In this document: positions 5,248 to 6,319 of the stretch, piece after piece
How positions within the stretch are numbered: the stretch's first letter is position 1
How the letters are laid out: every line of letters starts with the position of its first letter
Source of the DNA: an uncultured Pirellulaceae bacterium
GTDB lineage: Bacteria; Planctomycetota; Planctomycetia; Pirellulales; Pirellulaceae
Reading direction: 5' to 3'
DNA: 6,319 nucleotides
NCBI GenBank assembly: GCA_947258905.1
Contig: CAMYKF010000083.1
Location: forward strand, 1-6,319
The notes under the pieces: model-generated
What the model was told of the DNA's origin: nothing
Database searches by the model: none
Seen by the model: only the letters and a program-made list of their open reading frames with translations
Translations under genes and position numbers: made by a program

Positions 5248-6319
5248 GTGTGCCCGCAAGGAATGGCCGGATTTGCCCGATGGATTCTGCTGCTTTGTGC
5301 CTGGGGGTTCGCTGCGACTCAGCTGGCCCAGGCCGACGACTGGGTGATTGGCTTTCGCATGAAATCGCCTGATCTGGATGAAGATACAACGGTCTATATC
5401 ACCGGCAGTGTTCCTGGACTGGGTAACTGGCGACCCAACGCCGTGCCGATGACGTACGCCGGAGATCATGTCTGGACTTATGACCTGAAAATCGATCGGG
5501 CCCGGACCATCGAATACAAGTACACGCTCGGTTCATGGGAACGCGAGGGGGCCGGCGCGGATGGCTTCCCCCTTGAGAATCTTGCGGTCACGGTCAATCG
5601 CTCGATGGTGCAGGAGGACCAGATCAATTTCTGGACCAAAGGCCAGCGCCGCCCCATCGAGGGACAGATTACCGGTGCGGTGAAATACCACCGCCAACTG
5701 GAGGGCGAGGGGCTGCGGCCACGCGACGTCATCGTCTGGCTGCCGCCGGGTTACGACGAGTCGGGCGAAACCCGTTACCCGGTCCTCTACATGCACGACG
5801 GACAGAACATCGTCGATCCGCAGACGAGTTCCTTTGGGGTCGATTGGCAGGTTGACGAAACGCTGACAGAACTAATCGGCGAAGACAAGGTTCGGCCCAT
5901 GATCGTGGTGGGTATTTACAACACGCCCGACCGGAATCGGGAATACCTGCACGGTGAGAAAGGCGACGCCTATATGCGGTTTGTGGTCGACGCACTCAAG
6001 CCGTTTATCGATGAGAACTATCGCACGGCGCCCGACCGGGATCAAACGTGGACTGCCGGTGCATCATGGGGCGGGTTAATTGCGTTCATGCTGGTATGGG
6101 AACATTCCGACATCTTTTCAGGAGCGATCTGTATGTCGCCGGGATTCCGATTCGACAGCCGTTCGATCGAACTGGATTATGTGCGTCACGTGATCGATTC
6201 GCCGCTGCCTGAACCACCGGTAACCCTGTACATCGACAACGGGGGCGTCGGTCTGGAAAAGAACTTGCAACCGGGCATCGATGCCATGCTGGAAGCGTTG
6301 CGGCATGACGAGATCGACG
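5248..6319 (+). CDS. Secreted CBM20-like plus esterase (alpha/beta hydrolase, putative esterase family), cut by window edge
   Basis: 357 residues are visible and the gene continues past the right edge. The N-terminus is a signal peptide: ARWILLLCAWGFAATQLAQA, with likely cleavage after AQA (residues 27-29). Residues about 33-117 resemble a CBM20 starch-binding-type beta-sandwich, with VYITGSVPGLGNW (49-61, Trp61) and IEYKYTLGSWE (88-98, Trp97). Residues about 140-357 form an esterase D/enterochelin-esterase-like alpha/beta hydrolase: DVIVWLPPGYDESGETRYPVLYMHDGQN (160-187), and nucleophile motif GASWGG (271-276) with Ser273. Asp330 in LYIDNG may lie near the catalytic acid; the histidine would be downstream. 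It probably cleaves an ester on a carbohydrate or related compound outside the cytoplasm; the substrate is unknown. GTG 5248 is chosen for its ribosome binding site, with ATG 5263 as the alternative; both keep the signal peptide. The frame is open back to a stop at 5065, so ATG 5161 is possible but would bury the signal peptide. Confidence 0.88.
   Translation, partial: MCPQGMAGFARWILLLCAWGFAATQLAQADDWVIGFRMKSPDLDEDTTVYITGSVPGLGNWRPNAVPMTYAGDHVWTYDLKIDRARTIEYKYTLGSWEREGAGADGFPLENLAVTVNRSMVQEDQINFWTKGQRRPIEGQITGAVKYHRQLEGEGLRPRDVIVWLPPGYDESGETRYPVLYMHDGQNIVDPQTSSFGVDWQVDETLTELIGEDKVRPMIVVGIYNTPDRNREYLHGEKGDAYMRFVVDALKPFIDENYRTAPDRDQTWTAGASWGGLIAFMLVWEHSDIFSGAICMSPGFRFDSRSIELDYVRHVIDSPLPEPPVTLYIDNGGVGLEKNLQPGIDAMLEALRHDEID

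Overview
This window reads like chromosomal DNA of a Gram-negative bacterium, most likely a planctomycete (Planctomycetota). That assignment is inference. It rests on moderately high GC, generally weak or absent Shine-Dalgarno sequences, many GATCG words, and a domain mix of degenerate receiver, PilZ and cysteine-rich zinc module beside a membrane-fusion protein. No RNA gene, insertion sequence, CRISPR array or phage gene was found.

Layout. (1) Positions 1-375, minus strand: the first 125 residues of an FMN-dependent alpha-hydroxy-acid (L-lactate type) dehydrogenase, cut by the window edge. (2) 376-673: non-coding, with a short hexanucleotide tandem repeat. (3) 674-4951, minus strand: a compact three-gene operon, transcribed from high to low coordinates. 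It encodes an HlyD-like membrane-fusion protein, then a soluble protein with two degenerate receiver domains, a PilZ domain and a cysteine-rich C-terminal module, then a processive family 2 glycosyltransferase with transmembrane segments. The first two genes are separated by 2 nt and the last two overlap by 47 nt. (4) 4952-5247: a divergent intergenic region with a two-part inverted repeat. (5) 5248 to the right edge, plus strand: a secreted CBM20-like plus esterase protein, cut by the window edge.

How the genes work together. The operon looks like a cyclic-di-GMP-controlled exopolysaccharide synthase of the alginate Alg8/Alg44 kind. In Alg44 the PilZ sensor, the transmembrane helix and the periplasmic HlyD-like arm form one polypeptide. 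Here the PilZ part is a separate soluble protein, fused to two receiver-like domains and to a multi-cysteine module whose pattern matches my memory of TackOD1 (thaumarchaeal output domain 1). The glycosyltransferase would polymerise and export a glycan through the inner membrane. The HlyD-like protein would bridge the periplasm, and the PilZ protein would gate synthesis. The divergent secreted esterase has a carbohydrate-binding domain and could act on a glycan, but its link to the operon rests only on position. No outer-membrane exporter, epimerase or acetylase, diguanylate cyclase or phosphodiesterase is present in the window.
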